Source: Acidobacteriota bacterium
GTDB taxonomy: Bacteria; Acidobacteriota; Terriglobia; Terriglobales; Acidobacteriaceae
Assembly (NCBI GenBank): GCA_021809235.1
Contig: JAKBAG010000023.1
Coordinates: 1 to 17,647, forward strand
Direction: 5' to 3'
DNA: 17,647 bases
Part shown: piece by piece, positions 6,388 to 13,714 of the stretch
How the letters are laid out: each line of letters starts with the position of its first letter
Position numbering within the stretch: the first letter of the stretch is position 1
Program-made: the position numbers and the translations under genes
The notes under the pieces: model-generated
The model's input: the letters and a program-made list of their open reading frames with translations, nothing else
The model's database searches: none
Told to the model about the DNA's origin: nothing

Positions 6388-6401
6388 ATTTCCCGGGAAA
6401 T
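6388..6401. promoter_or_regulatory. 14-bp perfect palindrome before the nitroreductase gene
   Basis: ATTTCCCGGGAAAT is a perfect palindrome immediately upstream of the AAGGAGAG ribosome site. Its position suits an operator for a dimeric repressor acting on the nitroreductase, or on both divergent genes. The palindrome is seen; regulator and role are inference. Confidence 0.4.
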
Positions 6402-6414
6402 TCAAGGAGAGAGT

Positions 6415-7017
6415 ATGCACGTACATGAGGCAATTCGCAGCCGCCGCGCGATCAAGGGCTTTGATCCGGAGTACAAGCTGACCAAGGAACAGGAGACGGA
6501 ACTGCTGACGCTGGCGATGCAGGCCCCCACAGCCTTCAACCTGCAGCACTGGCGGCTGGTGGTGGTCCAGGATCCGGAGCTGCGCAAACAGATTCGCGCC
6601 GCAGCCTGGGACCAGTCGCAGGTGACGGACGCTTCCCTGCTGGTGATCCTGACCGGCGATCTGGCAAGCTGGAGCAAAAACGCCGCGCGGGTCTGGCAGG
6701 ATGCACCGGAGCCGGTGCGGGAGTTCATGGTGCCGGCGATCCGCAACTACTACGAGGGCAAACCGCAGGTGCAGCGTGACGAAGTGATGCGCTCGGCGGG
6801 CATTGTGGGCCAGACGCTGATGCTGGCCGCTCGCGGCATGGGACTGGACAGCTGCCCGATGGACGGCTTCGACTTCGATGCCGTGGCCAAACTGATCCAT
6901 CTGCCGGAGGACCATGCGATTGCGTTCATGGTGGCGATTGGGAAAAAGACGCGCGAGCCATGGCCGAAGCCGGGACAGCTCGGCATTGATCAAGTGGTGA
7001 TTCGCGACCGATTCTGA
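6415..7017 (+). CDS. Nitroreductase-family FMN-dependent oxidoreductase
   Basis: The 200-residue protein begins VHEAIRSRRAIKGFDPEY, the nitroreductase FMN-phosphate site (Arg8, Arg10, Arg11), followed by MQAPTAFNLQHWRLVVV at about 35-51, the second flavin-binding signature. The AARGMGLDSCPMDGFD stretch (about 139-154) and the C-terminal AIGKKTREPWPKPG complete the fold. Members reduce nitro groups, quinones or enones with NAD(P)H; the substrate is unknown. The start has an excellent AAGGAGAG ribosome site six bases upstream. The gene is divergent from the aldehyde dehydrogenase, so the pair may detoxify reactive carbonyl or nitro compounds together; this is a guess from context. A strong bidirectional terminator follows at 7055-7097. 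Confidence 0.93.
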   Translation: MHVHEAIRSRRAIKGFDPEYKLTKEQETELLTLAMQAPTAFNLQHWRLVVVQDPELRKQIRAAAWDQSQVTDASLLVILTGDLASWSKNAARVWQDAPEPVREFMVPAIRNYYEGKPQVQRDEVMRSAGIVGQTLMLAARGMGLDSCPMDGFDFDAVAKLIHLPEDHAIAFMVAIGKKTREPWPKPGQLGIDQVVIRDRF

Positions 7018-7054
7018 GAGTTGCGACTGCAGCGCATCCGTCTGCGGTAATAGA

Positions 7055-7097
7055 AAACACAGCCGGAGCGGACTCTTCCGCTCCGGCTGCTGTGTTT
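7055..7097. terminator. Bidirectional intrinsic terminator
   Basis: AAACACAGCCGGAGCGGA (7055-7072) pairs with 7077-7097 through an 18-bp stem with one 3-base bulge and a CTCT loop. T-rich sequence follows on each side (TGTTTG rightward, TTTTCTATTA leftward). It sits between the convergent ends of the nitroreductase and the leftward gene ending at 7120, so it serves both. Confidence 0.85.
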
Positions 7098-7119
7098 GGG
7101 CAGGGATGCTGCCGCAGAT

Positions 7120-7635
7120 TTATTTTTGCAGCGTCACGTACTGGCGGCCTTCATAGAGCCGATAGCTGCCGTGGCTGCCGGTGACCTGCAGCGGGCGCGG
7201 ACGCTTCATCGCGGCATCCGAAGCTGAGGGTACGCTGAGCAGCGTGTGCGCGCCAACGTCCATGACGAGGAACTGCTTGCCCACGAAGCCGACGCCATAG
7301 ATGCCGGCAGCCAGGGGTTTGCCGCCCACGCGGATGGGATTTTCCGTGATCAGGTAGGCCTGATATTTCTGCGCAACCTCCGAGGAATAGCCGCTGGTGT
7401 CCACAAGCACGGCCAGCAGGTAGGTGCCGTCGGCAAAATGAACGCCGCCGGAGTTGCGGATCTGCGTGGTCGCGCTCTGGCCCTTGAAGTAGACCGAAGG
7501 CGGCAGCAGGCGCTGGGTCTGTGCCGGACCGACGAGGGTCTCAGTGGCCGGTTGCTGCGCGGGGGCAAGCGGCGCGCAGGCGGCAACCAGCAGCAGGGAC
7601 AGGACGGTAGGAATGGTTTTAGCTTTCCATCGCAT
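7120..7635 (-). CDS. Exported protein of unknown function
   Basis: The 171-residue protein has an N-terminal export signal (basic RWKAK, then hydrophobic IPTVLSLLLVAACAPLAPA). Both a lipobox-like VAAC at residues 17-20 and a signal peptidase I site near APAQQ are possible, so lipoprotein status is open. The mature part is beta-rich: VYFKGQSATTQIRNSGGVHFADGTYLLAVLVDTSGYSSEVAQKYQ and GKPLAAGIYGVGFVGKQFLVMDVG, suggesting a small beta-sandwich or barrel. I do not recognise the family. The start at 7635 is preferred over one 54 bases upstream because the signal peptide begins there and GAGGA lies about ten bases upstream. It is divergent from the next gene. Confidence 0.7.
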   Translation of the reverse strand: MRWKAKTIPTVLSLLLVAACAPLAPAQQPATETLVGPAQTQRLLPPSVYFKGQSATTQIRNSGGVHFADGTYLLAVLVDTSGYSSEVAQKYQAYLITENPIRVGGKPLAAGIYGVGFVGKQFLVMDVGAHTLLSVPSASDAAMKRPRPLQVTGSHGSYRLYEGRQYVTLQK

Positions 7636-7786
7636 GGCGGGATATTCCTCGGGGTATTTGAGTTTGGGTTCAGGTTGAGTGGTTTGCATGGCACACGAGT
7701 GTGAATCCGCAGTATATACGGCGTGTGCAAAGAATTATGCCGGATGCGTGCATACTGGTGCTTCCACACAAAGACGGAGAAGTATC

Positions 7787-8539
7787 ATGTTTCGAGCATT
7801 GCCGACCTCAGCGTCGGCCTTTTTGTGCTGCACGACATTGCTGGCCGCGTCTCCAATCTCGTCCTTGGCTCAGGTATCCGCACGGGCTTCCATACCGGAT
7901 TCCGGGCGAGCTGGACCGTTGCCGCTGCTGACGTTGCACCTGCGCACCCGACTCTGGATGCAGTCCTCGACCGATCCGGTGGCTTGGCTGATGCCGGGCT
8001 TCGATGCGGCGCTGGCGTTGGCGCATCCGCCGCGGCAGCAGCAGAGAGTGTGGAATACCGGGGAGTTTGCCGGACTCTATGGCGGATACCTGGCGCGACA
8101 GAGTGCGGCGACAGCAACGCAGGCTGCTGTGGCGGCGCTGCTGCGGGAGGACCCGCGCTATCGGCGGCTGGGACACGGCAGCCTGGCGCATCGAGCCGGG
8201 TATGCGGCCGGCGCAACGCTGGTGGACTGGCGCAGCGGCGCAGAAACCCGCCGGATGCCTGCCGCATCCAGCCTGGCAGCGGCGGCAACGGCAGCCGCAC
8301 TGGCCAATACCTGGGTGGCTCCGCGCTTCCAGAACACGACGCACCTGACGCAGCGCATGCTGACCAGTCTGGCTGCGCTGGCCGGCAGCGCATTGGCGGC
8401 AGAGTTTCGCCCGGACGCTCTGCGGTTGACTCGACGAACCGGTCAAGGACTTGCGGGGCTGGCGACAGGGGTTCACTCCCGCGGACGCGGCATCGCAGGG
8501 AGGAAGCCGGTCAGGAGCTTTGGCCGTGCCGGTGCTTGA
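7787..8539 (+). CDS. Secreted Ala-rich protein of unknown function
   Basis: The 250-residue protein has a signal peptide at about 1-28 (MFRALPTSASAFLCCTTLLA, cut near SSLAQ). The mature region has GFDAALALAHPPRQQ, a block DPRYRRLGHGSLAHRAGYA and several Ala-rich helices that could insert in a membrane (AASSLAAAATAAALANTW). The DPRY...G.G....R.GYA arrangement is reminiscent of uncharacterised acidobacterial envelope proteins, but I cannot name a domain. ATG 7787 has GGAGAA nine bases upstream; the longer frame upstream has Cys/His-rich noise and is rejected. Its last 29 bases overlap the end of the convergent outer-membrane gene. Confidence 0.65.
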   Translation: MFRALPTSASAFLCCTTLLAASPISSLAQVSARASIPDSGRAGPLPLLTLHLRTRLWMQSSTDPVAWLMPGFDAALALAHPPRQQQRVWNTGEFAGLYGGYLARQSAATATQAAVAALLREDPRYRRLGHGSLAHRAGYAAGATLVDWRSGAETRRMPAASSLAAAATAAALANTWVAPRFQNTTHLTQRMLTSLAALAGSALAAEFRPDALRLTRRTGQGLAGLATGVHSRGRGIAGRKPVRSFGRAGA

Positions 8540-9422
8540 GCATGTCGCCCCAGTTGAAGTAGCGGCCGAGGATGCCCTTGACGATCAGGTGATCAGTAGA
8601 GGCGGTGGCTCCCCAGCCGGCGCCGAAGTTGATCTCCCACTTGGGCGAGACGAAGAGATTCACGACGGGAAAGATCTGGTGCTGCTGGTTGTGCAGGGAG
8701 ACGAAGTTCCCGATCTCGCCGAAGTAGCCGTAGTACTCGATGCCGAAGTTGTAGTACTTGTTGGGCTGGTAGGTGACGGTGGCCGCCGGGCCAAAGGTGA
8801 TGCCATGCGGCGAAACGTCCCGGTAGTAGGTGTTGATCTGCTGCTGCGTTTGGCCAGGCGGCAGCGACGTGGGATGAATGCCCCAGTTGAGCGTGGTGTT
8901 CACAGCCCAGTACCACTTGCCCATGGTCTTGTCGACGATGGGCATCATCTGCCAGGACCAGGTGGGATTGGCATAGGCCGCTCGCGCATAGCCAATCTCA
9001 TTGGAGACGCTGACGCCAACCGGCCAGTGCCAGCTCTCCGGCGCGCGGACACGCGGACGAATGTGGTCGCCCACCCACTGCACGCCGGTGCCGTTTTCCT
9101 CTTCCGTAAAGACGTAAAACCCAAGCTCGGACCAGTCGTTCAGCCCCTCGGTCAGCTCCAGCGTCTCGTGCTCCTGGCCCTGGGTGGGTTGCTGGCCATA
9201 TTGGACGGCGGTGGAACCCTCCACGGTGTAGTTACTGTGCAGCTCCATGAGCAGGGTTTTGGGAGCCTGTGTCTCGGAGGGGTAGACCTGGATTTCGTAG
9301 TTATCCTGAGCCCGGGCAGCAGTGCTGCCGAAGAGCCCGCACGCGGCCAGCACGAAAGCAGCCGGTGCAACGGCAGCCAGCCACACCCCAGCGGTACGAC
9401 GCATTGTCGTCGCATGATTCAT
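8511..9422 (-). CDS. Probable outer-membrane beta-barrel protein
   Basis: The 303-residue protein has a signal peptide (MRRTAGVWLAAVAPAAFVLA, predicted cut near ARA-QD, residue 38) and a mature part of alternating aromatic/polar strands: YEIQVYPSE, KTLLMELHSNYTVEG, DWSELGFYVFTEEEN, KYYNFGIEYYGYFGEIG, QHQIFPVVNLFVSPKWEINFGAGWG. This is typical of a 10-12 strand outer-membrane barrel, perhaps of the transporter/MetA-pathway-like phenol degradation fold seen in many acidobacteria; that name is tentative. The final strand KGILGRYFNW is followed by a hydrophilic tail. The start at 9422 has GGAG ten bases upstream; 9404 is a second in-frame ATG. It overlaps the convergent gene at 7787-8539 by 29 bases. 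Confidence 0.72.
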   Translation of the reverse strand: MNHATTMRRTAGVWLAAVAPAAFVLAACGLFGSTAARAQDNYEIQVYPSETQAPKTLLMELHSNYTVEGSTAVQYGQQPTQGQEHETLELTEGLNDWSELGFYVFTEEENGTGVQWVGDHIRPRVRAPESWHWPVGVSVSNEIGYARAAYANPTWSWQMMPIVDKTMGKWYWAVNTTLNWGIHPTSLPPGQTQQQINTYYRDVSPHGITFGPAATVTYQPNKYYNFGIEYYGYFGEIGNFVSLHNQQHQIFPVVNLFVSPKWEINFGAGWGATASTDHLIVKGILGRYFNWGDMLKHRHGQSS

Positions 9423-9789
9423 CCCTGTGTCACTCCATTGGAAGGTCTGCGTGCGGGACGGCGCACATGCAGGGCCATCCTCGTCTTCAGCATACGCGCT
9501 TGGCGGACGCGATGCCATGCACCGGCAGGAACTTCGATGGCATGGAAGTAAAGCCGACTGTCGATGGATTCCCAGAGAGACGTGATGGAGGGTACACATG
9601 TCAGTTCAGGATTCACTTTTCCGCTGATTGCCGGTCCGAAGATGCCGATAGCTTGGGTATATTCCGCGAGACCGCAGCGCACAAAGTCGCAGCCCGACAG
9701 CCGGGAACGCTCGATCCGCAATTGCCTGAAAGGGAATGCAGCGTAGTGTCTTTAAGCGATGCAGTTCCTGCAGGACGAGGAGTCAATCC
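9423..9789. promoter_or_regulatory. Divergent regulatory region between outer-membrane protein and chemoreceptor genes
   Basis: These 367 bases hold no convincing gene. For the rightward chemoreceptor a TATATT -10-like hexamer lies at 9658-9663, but no good -35 is found. A GCCGATAG word at 9644-9651 resembles the flagellar sigma-28 -10 element, but its -35 is missing. For the leftward gene only a weak TATGCT is seen on the minus strand at 9489-9494. Both flanking genes probably start here, but their promoters cannot be fixed. Confidence 0.4.
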
Positions 9790-11130
9790 ATGCTTGCATT
9801 TCACCGAAAGACAACCGAGAGACCCCAGGAGAGTTCCGACCAGAGGGACTTGAAGGCAGTGCTGGAAAGTCTGGATCGCGTACAGGCAGTCATCCGCTTT
9901 CGTCCGGACGGCACGATTGTCCATGCCAACCAGAATTTTCTGGATGCGATGGGCTACACAATGGCCGAACTGGAAGGCCGTCACCACCGGATCTTTGTGG
10001 ATCCGGACTATGCGGCAAGCCGGGAATATGCCGACTTCTGGCGCAAGCTGCAGAGCGGTGACTTTCATTCCGGCGAGTTCAAGCGCCTGGCGCGTGACGG
10101 CAGCGAAGTGTGGCTGCAGGCCAGCTATAACCCGGTACTGAACCCGGACGGCAGCGTGCATGAGGTCATCAAGTTTGCCACCAACGTGAGCGAGCAGAAG
10201 CGCAAGGCGCTCGATGACAAGGGACAGTTGGATGCCATTCATCGCGTGCAGGCGGTGATTGCCTTTGATCTGGAGGGCATGGTTCAGGCAGCTAACAAGC
10301 AGTTTCTGGATACGACGGGCTATACGCTCGAAGAGATTCGCGGGCGGCACCACCGGATGTTTGTGAGTGCCGAAGAGGCAGCCTCCGAGGAGTACGCGCA
10401 TTTCTGGTCGGATCTGCGAGCGGGCGAGCCGAAGGTGGGCATCTTCCGCCGCGTGTCCAAGTCGGGGCAGATTGTCTGGCTGCAGGCCAGCTATAACCCG
10501 ATCCTCGACTGGAACGGGAAGCCCTACAAGGTGGTGAAGTACGCGTCGAACCTGACGGAGTTTATCCAGCAGACGGAGACCACCCAGCACACGGCCCAGA
10601 GCGTGGCGGCAGCAGCCGAGGAGATGGCCTGCTCGATTGCCGAGATCAGCCGCAACATGCAGATGTCGCGCGATGCCGCAGGACACATTCTGGATGTGTC
10701 GCAAAGCTCGACCCAGCACACGACGGAGCTGGTGAGCTCGATGAAATCGATGCAGTCAATCGTGGGGCTGATTCGCGATATTGCCGCGCGCGTGAACATG
10801 CTTGCGCTGAATGCAACGATCGAAGCGGCACGAGCCGGTGAGGCTGGCAAAGGCTTTGCCGTGGTGGCCAGCGAGGTGAAGAATCTGTCGGAACAGACGG
10901 CGCGCGCAACGCAGCAGATCGGGCAGGAGATTGCCACCATCCAGAAGTTTTCCGGCAGCGTGGCGGAGAGCGTGCGCGACACAATGGACGGAGCCAGCCA
11001 GATGAACGGCTACGTGAGCAGCGTGGCCACGGCGATCGAACAGCAGTCGTCGGCAACGCGGCAGATCTCCGAACACTGCGCAAGCCTGGTGACGGCGGTG
11101 GAGACGATCCTGGCGCACACGCGACAGTGA
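9790..11130 (+). CDS. Soluble PAS-PAS methyl-accepting chemotaxis protein (BdlA/Aer-like)
   Basis: The 446-residue protein has no membrane segment and no HAMP domain. PAS1 (about 25-137) and PAS2 (about 147-258) are clearly duplicated: each has G(Y)T..E..GRHHR.FV and ends in VWLQASYNP, then VIKFATNVSE or VVKYASNLTE. The C-terminal MCP signalling hairpin (about 270-446) carries the conserved tip NMLALNATIEAARAGEAGKGFAVVASEV, shown in part as NMLALNATIEAARAGEAGKG, which binds CheA/CheW. PAS-PAS-MCP without membrane anchor is the architecture of BdlA, a biofilm-dispersal sensor, and of Aer-like redox sensors; haem or FAD binding is possible but not visible. The start is supported by GAGGAG eight bases upstream. 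No che genes flank it, so it must feed a distant array. Confidence 0.92.
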   Translation: MLAFHRKTTERPQESSDQRDLKAVLESLDRVQAVIRFRPDGTIVHANQNFLDAMGYTMAELEGRHHRIFVDPDYAASREYADFWRKLQSGDFHSGEFKRLARDGSEVWLQASYNPVLNPDGSVHEVIKFATNVSEQKRKALDDKGQLDAIHRVQAVIAFDLEGMVQAANKQFLDTTGYTLEEIRGRHHRMFVSAEEAASEEYAHFWSDLRAGEPKVGIFRRVSKSGQIVWLQASYNPILDWNGKPYKVVKYASNLTEFIQQTETTQHTAQSVAAAAEEMACSIAEISRNMQMSRDAAGHILDVSQSSTQHTTELVSSMKSMQSIVGLIRDIAARVNMLALNATIEAARAGEAGKGFAVVASEVKNLSEQTARATQQIGQEIATIQKFSGSVAESVRDTMDGASQMNGYVSSVATAIEQQSSATRQISEHCASLVTAVETILAHTRQ

Positions 11131-11140
11131 AGCTGACAGG

Positions 11141-11166
11141 CGCGCGCGGCAGAACTGCCGCGCGCG
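11141..11166. terminator. GC-rich hairpin terminator between convergent genes
   Basis: CGCGCGCGGCAG at 11141-11152 is perfectly repeated inverted at 11155-11166, eleven bases after the chemoreceptor stop, followed rightward by ATTGTCTT. It lies between convergent genes (next stop at 11241) and could end transcripts from both sides, although the T-run is weak. Confidence 0.6.
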
Positions 11167-11240
11167 ATTGTCTTAACCCTGTGGCAGTGTCGGCTAAGGC
11201 CTCGATCCAGTTCCGGATCCATCCTGAGTGCCGGACCGGA

Positions 11241-13151
11241 TCAGTAGCTTATCGCCGAGTAGAACGTGTCACCGCCGGAGCGCAGGTTGTGTCCCCAACC
11301 CATCACCAGTACGGAGCCGCTGAAGAGTCGCACGCGCCCCTGGATGCCGGTGTCGGTCATCCAGCGCGCGGAACCGAAGAGTGGTCTGCTCGCAGCGCCA
11401 GAGCCGCTCGCTGCCACCTGTTCCGCTGAGCCGTAGATTCGCCCTGTATCAACGAACGGCCCGACGCGCACCGCGAGAAACGGATCGTGCCAGAGCAGCC
11501 GATCGAAGTCCAAGTTGCCCAGCAGATAGCGCGTGCCCAGTGGCGCCGCACCTTTTCTGCCGTTCACGAGGCCGATGTGCCCACGCATCCAGAGCGGATT
11601 GTCGCGATCAAAGCCAAGCATCCAGAGCTGGTCGAAGGGTATGCGCCCGACGGTGTCGCCGGCGCGCTCCTGCATGCGGAGACGATAGCGGTCGCCGGAG
11701 GACTCCGGTAACCAGCGCTCGTCCAGACTGCCGTTCACGTGCACGGAGTGCGTCAGCGGCGCAGAGAAATAGCGGTCGGCCTCGACAGCGGCCTCGGCGT
11801 CTACGCGCAGCCGCTCGAACGGCGCATCGACCAGATGCGCAAGCAGGCTGCTGCGCAGGGCTGCCGCGGAGCTGTTCACGAAGTACGCTGTGCCGGTCGG
11901 CAATCCGGCTTCGGAGCGAAAGCGTCGGCGCGAAAACTCACCCTCCGTCTGCCAGAGCCAGCGCCAGCCGAAGAGTTCGTCCAGTCCCGCGCCGAAGACG
12001 ATGCGCTCCTGGTTCAGCCCGGCGACGGAAGGCGTGGCCTGCGGCTGCCCTCCCGTGCTTTGCGCCTCAAGCGTGCGCGTGAGATTCCAGTTCTCGTTGC
12101 GCGCGTCCAGGTCGAGATGCAGGCGCTGGTCCGGCGAGTGGATGGGCGAGCCGAGCGAAGCCAGAATCATGCGCTTCTGCGCGTCCCAGCGCAGGTAGCC
12201 GGTCACGCTCATCGCCGTGCGGCCCAGATTCCAAAATTCAGGATTAACAGCCTGGTAGGCAAGGCTGCGCAGCGTGCTGAAGGCGCTCGCCACCGGCTCG
12301 GCACGCCAGGACGGATGCGGTACGGTGTGCACCAGCAGATCGAAGCGGCCATCGGCAAGCGTGCGCAGCTCGTCGGAGGTCGCGGCGAAGAGCGGCTGGA
12401 GCGCAAGCTCGGATCGTGTCCGCCGATACTGGCGCTCGCTCCAGACGCTGCCCGGCGAAAACGGAAAGACGCGATCGAGCAGCAGCGACGGCAGCGCGCC
12501 GTTGGGCGCGACGCGCTCGTCGGCCAGCACCGGTCGACCGACGGGATTCCAGGCCCGGAGCGCCGCCTGTGTGTTGCCTTCCAGCAACTCGACTGTGCCG
12601 AGAAAGTTTTGCGCGTAGCGGATGTCCGGCTTGTCGGACGAGGGCTTCGCGGCTGGCGGTTTTCTGCCTTCGCCGGGTTGCAGCGCGCGCCGCAGTTGCC
12701 GCACCGCGGCAGGGTATCTTTTCTGGCGATAGCGAACGCCGGCAAGCTCGGTGGGAAAGCGCGCATCGCGCGGAAACAGACGCGCACCCAGACTGAGCGT
12801 CGTGGCCGCTTCGTCCAGCCGGTTGAGATGCGCCAGTGCGAGGCCGCGCAGGAGCAGGGCATCGGGCTGTGGCGCAGGATTTGGGATCGCGTGGGCATTC
12901 CTGCCGGGCAGTGGTACAGCCGCAACCACGGCTCTCCAGTCCTCGGCGGCATACAGTCGGCGGATGGCTTCAAGGGACAGCGCAGTGTTGGTACGACTCT
13001 GCTGAGCGAACAGGAGGCGCGACCCGCCAACGAGTGGAAGCAGCCAGAGAACAGCCAGCAGCGCAGCCACGGGCACAGATTGCGCAATGCGCTGTTCGCT
13101 ATCGCGCGTTGCGTGAACCCTTCTGCGGAACGGCAAGCAGTGTCCAGTCAT
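11241..13151 (-). CDS. TPR protein with C-terminal outer-membrane beta-barrel
   Basis: The 636-residue protein has a hydrophobic export segment at about 25-49 (PVAALLAVLWLLPLVGG), then TPR-like helices at about 62-155 (LLRGLALAHLNRLDEAATTL, FPTELAGVRYRQKRYPAAV) and 176-203 (ARNFLG-type repeat GTVELLEGNTQAALRAW). From about 300 on it is beta-strand rich and resembles the D15/BamA-type barrel: RIPFDQLWMLGFDRDNPLW, GTRYLLGNLDFDRLLW, VRVGPFVDTGRI, and an end in FYSAISY with a terminal aromatic. ATG 13151 has GGAG eight bases upstream and overlaps the C39 peptidase gene by 53 bases. In the PA2778 family a C39 domain and TPRs are on one chain; here TPRs are on the next gene. Role, perhaps export or surface assembly of a peptidase product, is inferred. 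Confidence 0.7.
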   Translation of the reverse strand: MTGHCLPFRRRVHATRDSEQRIAQSVPVAALLAVLWLLPLVGGSRLLFAQQSRTNTALSLEAIRRLYAAEDWRAVVAAVPLPGRNAHAIPNPAPQPDALLLRGLALAHLNRLDEAATTLSLGARLFPRDARFPTELAGVRYRQKRYPAAVRQLRRALQPGEGRKPPAAKPSSDKPDIRYAQNFLGTVELLEGNTQAALRAWNPVGRPVLADERVAPNGALPSLLLDRVFPFSPGSVWSERQYRRTRSELALQPLFAATSDELRTLADGRFDLLVHTVPHPSWRAEPVASAFSTLRSLAYQAVNPEFWNLGRTAMSVTGYLRWDAQKRMILASLGSPIHSPDQRLHLDLDARNENWNLTRTLEAQSTGGQPQATPSVAGLNQERIVFGAGLDELFGWRWLWQTEGEFSRRRFRSEAGLPTGTAYFVNSSAAALRSSLLAHLVDAPFERLRVDAEAAVEADRYFSAPLTHSVHVNGSLDERWLPESSGDRYRLRMQERAGDTVGRIPFDQLWMLGFDRDNPLWMRGHIGLVNGRKGAAPLGTRYLLGNLDFDRLLWHDPFLAVRVGPFVDTGRIYGSAEQVAASGSGAASRPLFGSARWMTDTGIQGRVRLFSGSVLVMGWGHNLRSGGDTFYSAISY

Positions 13152-13698
13152 CGGTTGCGCTCCATGCCTTCTCAAATCCCTCGCGCGCAAGGCGCAGCCG
13201 CTGCTGTCGTGCTGGATCGTTGACGAGTACCGCATCGCCGGACACGCCTACGACCACGACATAATGCAGCGGCCCGTGAGAGCCGCCATCGCGCAGCGCA
13301 ACGATGAGCGGTCGTCCGAGCGAGTCGTGATGCTCAAGGTCGCTCCAGTCACCGTGAAACGCGTACGCGGCAAAGTCCGCCTGGCGCAGGTAGCCGACCA
13401 TGCGGCTGGCGTAGATGCCGTGGGCGCGAGGGCTGAAAAGCTGCCGCTGAATCGCCGCCGCGTCCGCCGTTACCGGTTTGTGCTGCGTGGCCTGCCAGTA
13501 GCGGATGACCATGGCAAGCGAGGCCGAGCCGCAGCCGTCGGTGGTTTGCGCGACGAACGGCACATCGATCCATGTTTCGGCTGCCTGCGTTTTGTCTGCC
13601 TGCTGTGCTACCGCCGAGCTTGCTTCTGTTGCCCGCGATGGCTGCCCCGATACGCCTGCCAGCGCCAGCCATCCGGCAATCAGCACTTGCGTGAGCAT
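13099..13698 (-). CDS. Secreted C39-like cysteine peptidase (PA2778-like)
   Basis: The 199-residue protein has an N-terminal signal peptide (MLTQVLIAGWLALAGVSG) and a papain-like C39 domain: oxyanion Gln51 and catalytic Cys56 in DVPFVAQTTDGCGSASLAMV, catalytic His145 in GPLHYVVVVGV, and Asp161 in VLVNDPA. The spacing and the VPF..Q...CG..SLA.V start match the PA2778 family of C39-like peptidases. These differ from bacteriocin-processing C39 transporters in lacking an ABC part and in being exported. Its upstream neighbour, 16 bases away, is PA2779-like, the usual partner of PA2778. Its 3' end overlaps the TPR/barrel gene. AGGA lies ten bases before the ATG. Substrate unknown. Confidence 0.85.
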   Translation of the reverse strand: MLTQVLIAGWLALAGVSGQPSRATEASSAVAQQADKTQAAETWIDVPFVAQTTDGCGSASLAMVIRYWQATQHKPVTADAAAIQRQLFSPRAHGIYASRMVGYLRQADFAAYAFHGDWSDLEHHDSLGRPLIVALRDGGSHGPLHYVVVVGVSGDAVLVNDPARQQRLRLAREGFEKAWSATDDWTLLAVPQKGSRNAR

Positions 13699-13714
13699 CC
13701 GCGTGCGATCCTGG

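Noticed and set aside
5404..6414. N-terminal extension of the nitroreductase frame (to 537 residues)
   Set aside because: It is the antisense of the ALDH gene; nitroreductase homology starts at 6415 behind a strong ribosome site.
6262..6993. Long N-terminal extension of the aldehyde dehydrogenase frame (to 724 residues)
   Set aside because: It is the antisense of the nitroreductase gene; ALDH homology and a good ribosome site start at 6261.
9644..9651. Possible flagellar sigma-28 -10 element (GCCGATAG) before the chemoreceptor gene
   Set aside because: No TAAA-like -35 element at the proper distance, so a sigma-28 promoter is not supported.
9419..9721. 100-residue minus-strand open frame upstream of the barrel gene
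   Set aside because: No domain, no clear ribosome site, and it covers the region where promoters of two divergent genes are expected.
11733..11744. CACGTG-centred sequence as a possible fourth parS
   Set aside because: Inside a coding region, and flanking bases do not match the parS arms.
11381..12082. Large Arg/Ala-rich open frames antisense to the TPR-barrel gene
   Set aside because: Typical GC-rich shadow frames with low-complexity composition and no domain.
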